A stretch of DNA of 23,952 nucleotides from a virus. The DNA is taken from the IMG/VR virus record IMGVR_UViG_3300032116_001301, positions 1 through 23,952 of that record; one strand, 5' to 3'. Positions 21,933 through 23,952 of this stretch are shown here, piece after piece (the stretch's first letter is position 1; each line of letters starts with the position of its first letter). The translations under genes were made by a program, and so were the position numbers. The notes under the pieces were generated by a model. The model was not told the DNA's origin and ran no database searches. It was given only the letters and a program-made list of their open reading frames with translations.

Positions 21933-22352
21933 TTAACTCAGCGAATTAAGCGCTGTGCGGTATTGGGCCGTGAATTCAGCCGAAACGACACCTGCAGGCT
22001 GGTCGGCCTCCAGGATTTCAAAAGCCGTGGTCGTCGGCAGCAACTGCACGACCATGCCGTCCAGCGTTGCGTCGCCCATCAGTTTGCTGTGGATGTCCAC
22101 TAGGGCGGCGTCGGCCAGCTGATCTGGCACGTTGCCGCGCACGATGACCGACACCCGAAACGTCAAGGTCCACAGCAGTGTGCCAAGGGTGTCCTGCACC
22201 GCCTGGTCGCCTACAGGCTCAACCACCAGCGCCGGCGCTTCGTTGCGGGCCAGCGGAATGACGCGGCTGCGGTAGATGCGACCGGCGACGCCAGCAGTGC
22301 CGGCCAGGGCGGTCGCCACGCGGGCTAGGATGGTTTCGCGCTTGCTTGGCAT
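21933..22352 (-). CDS. Tail terminator / minor tail protein U-like
   Basis: A 139-residue protein starting MPSKRETILARVATALAGTA, followed by the beta-alpha pattern of tail terminators: PALVVEPVGD, LTFRVSVIVRG and DIHSKLMGD. It ends in FTAQYRTAL-type strands. Such proteins cap the tail tube as a hexamer and join it to the head. It lies between the head-tail connector and tail tube genes, as expected. It could also be called a Z-like joining protein; U-like fits the length better. Confidence 0.78.
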   Translation of the reverse strand: MPSKRETILARVATALAGTAGVAGRIYRSRVIPLARNEAPALVVEPVGDQAVQDTLGTLLWTLTFRVSVIVRGNVPDQLADAALVDIHSKLMGDATLDGMVVQLLPTTTAFEILEADQPAGVVSAEFTAQYRTALNSLS

Positions 22353-22353
22353 G

Positions 22354-22632
22354 TCAGACTTTCGACAAGTACGCGGTGCTGAACCTGCCGTCGTCCTGCA
22401 GCTTGACCTCGCGCACGGTGTACGCCGCGCCGTTGACCGTCAGGGCGTCGCCATAGCCCAGGTTAGGCAGGGCGGCGGTCTTGATGGTCAGGGCGTAGTC
22501 GGTGGTGATCACCATGCCGCCGGCGATGACTTCGCTAGGCATATCCAGGATGCCGGTGGTCGTCGTCGCGCCGCTGATTACGGTCACGCCGAAATCAGCC
22601 AGGAAAACGTCCAGGTCTTCAGTTATTGCCAC
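22354..22632 (-). CDS. Head-tail joining protein (FII-like)
   Basis: A 92-residue protein starting with GTG (AITEDLDVFLADFGVTVISG), followed by strand-rich segments LTVNGAAYTVREVKLQDDGR. This is the fold pattern of lambda gpFII and Gifsy-2-type head-tail connectors. The start is 14 bases inside the previous gene, with GAGG eight bases upstream. It ends one base before the terminator-protein gene. Function is assigned by pattern and position. Confidence 0.75.
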   Translation of the reverse strand: MAITEDLDVFLADFGVTVISGATTTTGILDMPSEVIAGGMVITTDYALTIKTAALPNLGYGDALTVNGAAYTVREVKLQDDGRFSTAYLSKV

Positions 22633-22849
22633 GCGGCCGTCCTCGGCGCTTGGGCGCCTCAGTTGCCACGACAGCGTCGGTGTTCTCGGTCGTCAGCGTC
22701 TCAGGCTTGGGCGCCGGCTCGGCGTCAGCCAAGACCGCCTTGCCTAGTTGCATCAGCGCGCGTGCGTCAGCGTCGGGCAGGTCATAAACCTGGCCGGCTT
22801 GGACGAACTTGCCGTCAGCGACAGTCGTGCGGGTGACTTTGACTTTCAT
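22619..22849 (-). CDS. Small head-region protein with AT-hook-like tail
   Basis: A 76-residue protein. The first 45 residues (MKVKVTRTTVADGKFVQAGQ, then VYDLPDADARALMQLGKAV) form a compact beta/alpha domain seen in small phage head proteins next to the capsid gene. The last 30 are a charged linker ending KRRGRPRGNN. RGRP is the core of the AT-hook DNA-minor-groove motif, so the tail may bind DNA. The ATG is seven bases after a hairpin that follows the capsid gene, and no clear Shine-Dalgarno is visible, so expression may be limited or coupled. Confidence 0.65.
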   Translation of the reverse strand: MKVKVTRTTVADGKFVQAGQVYDLPDADARALMQLGKAVLADAEPAPKPETLTTENTDAVVATEAPKRRGRPRGNN

Positions 22850-22855
22850 GTCAAA

Positions 22856-22879
22856 ACGGGCCTGGTTGCCCAGGCCCGT
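22856..22879 (-). terminator. Terminator-like hairpin after the major capsid gene
   Basis: A perfect 10-bp stem ACGGGCCTGG/CCAGGCCCGT with a 4-base loop. On the minus strand TTTTG follows. It lies between the capsid stop and the next ATG, so it is probably a partial terminator that lets some transcripts continue, giving capsid protein more message than downstream genes. Confidence 0.75.
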
Positions 22880-22891
22880 CCTTCTTGCCTA

Positions 22892-23952
22892 TTAGGCGAT
22901 GCTGGCGTTGCCGTAGCAGAACGACACGGCATTGCGCACGGCAATGTCGGTATCCTGCAGGGCGATCACGCGAACCGTGCCGCTGGTGGCGCCAGCGTAG
23001 GGGTCCACAGTCAGGTCCAGGCCAGACCAGAAACCGATCAACAGGTCAGCGAAGTTGCCGAAGAACACGTCGCCGGCAGTCACCTGGTTGGACACCTCGG
23101 TGGCGTAGCCGTTGATGGTGTTGCCCGGCTCCCAGACGAACTGGGCGGTGCCGGTGGCCTTCTCGGTGGTCTTGGCTGCGCCACGCTGGGCGGGGTTCAC
23201 CAGGTAACGCATGGTGCCCACGTCGGCGTTGTCGGTCGCCACTTCGGTTTCCATGCCAACCAGTTCCGCATAGGTCGGGTTGGTAGCGGCGAAGTCGCGG
23301 GTGTTGATGCCGGACTGCAGCTTCAAGCCGGTGGGCTGGTTGGAAGCCCCCGAACCGTACAGGGCAGCGGTGTCAATCGCTAGGGCGATGACGGCAGCCA
23401 GGTCGCGGCGGACCATGTTCTCGACGTCCAGGCTGGACTGGAGAATCAGGCGACGGCTGAAGTCGGTGAACGCGCCGACCGTCTTGGGCGACATGGTGAC
23501 CTGGCCGATGGTCTGCTGGGACTCGGTGGGGGCACCAGACTCAGCAACCCAGTAGGCGGTGGCGGCACCGCTCTGCTTGGGGATAGCGACGTTGCCGACC
23601 AGGCCGTTCATCACGGTGGCGCCGGCGCGGATGGCGACGGAGCGGTTGCGCAGCAGGTCGATAAACGAATCAGCCATCAGGTCGGTGGCGACCAGGTTAC
23701 CGCCGGCGGACGCGGTGCCGACGGTCAGGTCACGCTTGGCGCGCAGGACTTCGGCGGGCACGAAAATGCCACGGGCAGACTTGCCAGCAGCCTTGGCGGC
23801 GGCCTCGGAAACGTCACGCTCAAAGGCGGCGGCTTCCCATGCAGCCTTGTCGGCCGGGTTCGCCAGCGCGTTCAGGGCGCGCAGGATGCTGAAGGAACGA
23901 ACTTCCTTCTGGGTCAGACCAACGTCGGCTTCTTTGCCGGACAGGGGCTTTT
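22892..23952 (-). CDS. Major capsid protein, HK97 fold, partial (N-terminus beyond right edge)
   Basis: This frame is open from the right edge of the window to TAA at 22892, giving 352 codons, and the start is not seen. The upstream part has EADVGLTQKEVRSFSILRAL and AAFERDVSEAAAK, the usual end of the delta/scaffold region. LRAKRDLTVGTASAGGNLV follows, then the capsid core: AYWVAESGAPTESQQTIGQV, LDVENMVRRDLAAVIALAID and FYGN-type strands near the end. It is the HK97-like capsid subunit of the phage_capsid family. An internal GTG at 23761 is not the start. Protease or scaffold genes should lie to the right. Confidence 0.92.
   Translation of the reverse strand, partial: KPLSGKEADVGLTQKEVRSFSILRALNALANPADKAAWEAAAFERDVSEAAAKAAGKSARGIFVPAEVLRAKRDLTVGTASAGGNLVATDLMADSFIDLLRNRSVAIRAGATVMNGLVGNVAIPKQSGAATAYWVAESGAPTESQQTIGQVTMSPKTVGAFTDFSRRLILQSSLDVENMVRRDLAAVIALAIDTAALYGSGASNQPTGLKLQSGINTRDFAATNPTYAELVGMETEVATDNADVGTMRYLVNPAQRGAAKTTEKATGTAQFVWEPGNTINGYATEVSNQVTAGDVFFGNFADLLIGFWSGLDLTVDPYAGATSGTVRVIALQDTDIAVRNAVSFCYGNASIA

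Noticed and set aside
20944-21936. 330-residue plus-strand ORF
   Set aside because: Antisense shadow of the tail tube gene, Gly/His/Arg-rich and without a domain.

Overview
The window is a stretch of a temperate, lambda-like siphophage genome (long non-contractile tail) with a G+C-rich, Gram-negative host. A betaproteobacterium is my best guess, from the codon use, the tRNA-Lys type and the gene families; the sequence does not prove it. There are no housekeeping genes. Almost every base is coding, and most late genes are joined by ATGA, GTGA or TGATG stop/start overlaps.

Layout. (1) 1-1182, minus strand: a leftward early operon of a small HTH regulator, a 35-residue membrane peptide and an SF2 helicase that runs off the left edge. 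(2) 1183-1301: divergent control region. (3) 1302-3694, plus strand: a rightward operon of a RecE-like PD-(D/E)XK exonuclease, a secreted Rap1a/Tai-like protein, a RecA-fold phage ATPase (possible annealing/recombination partner) and an excisionase-like HTH protein. It closes with a strong terminator at 3724-3754. (4) 3703-3976: a phage attachment site, made of the 3' half of a tRNA-Lys(UUU) gene (minus strand, CCA included) flanked by two identical 27-bp direct repeats. (5) 3986-5272, plus strand: tyrosine integrase, converging on the late operon with overlapping 3' ends. (6) 5201-23952, minus strand: one long late operon. In transcription order it holds the HK97-type major capsid protein (cut by the right edge), head-tail joining genes, tail terminator, tail tube, tail chaperones G/GT with a clear -1 frameshift site, tape measure, M, an extra inserted gene, L, K, I, J, a tail fibre, a seven-bladed beta-propeller protein, fibre accessory proteins, lysis genes (XhlA-like, coiled-coil membrane protein, 3-TM holin candidate, GH24 endolysin), an HExxH protein, an HTH-metallophosphoesterase, a small membrane protein and a TraR/DksA-like zinc-finger protein.

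How it fits together. Phage genes lie on both sides of the half tRNA, so this is attP. The sequence is therefore the circular or virion form of the genome (or a circularly permuted assembly), not an integrated prophage. Integration at this site would put xis and int at opposite ends of the prophage. The most interesting points are the attP organisation, the textbook A AAA AAC frameshift signal with its downstream stem, the exact 141-bp-period beta-propeller next to the tail fibre, the Rap1a-like protein in the recombination operon, the TraR-like RNA polymerase modulator at the end of the late operon, and the gene inserted between M and L. I see no wholly new defence or mobile system.
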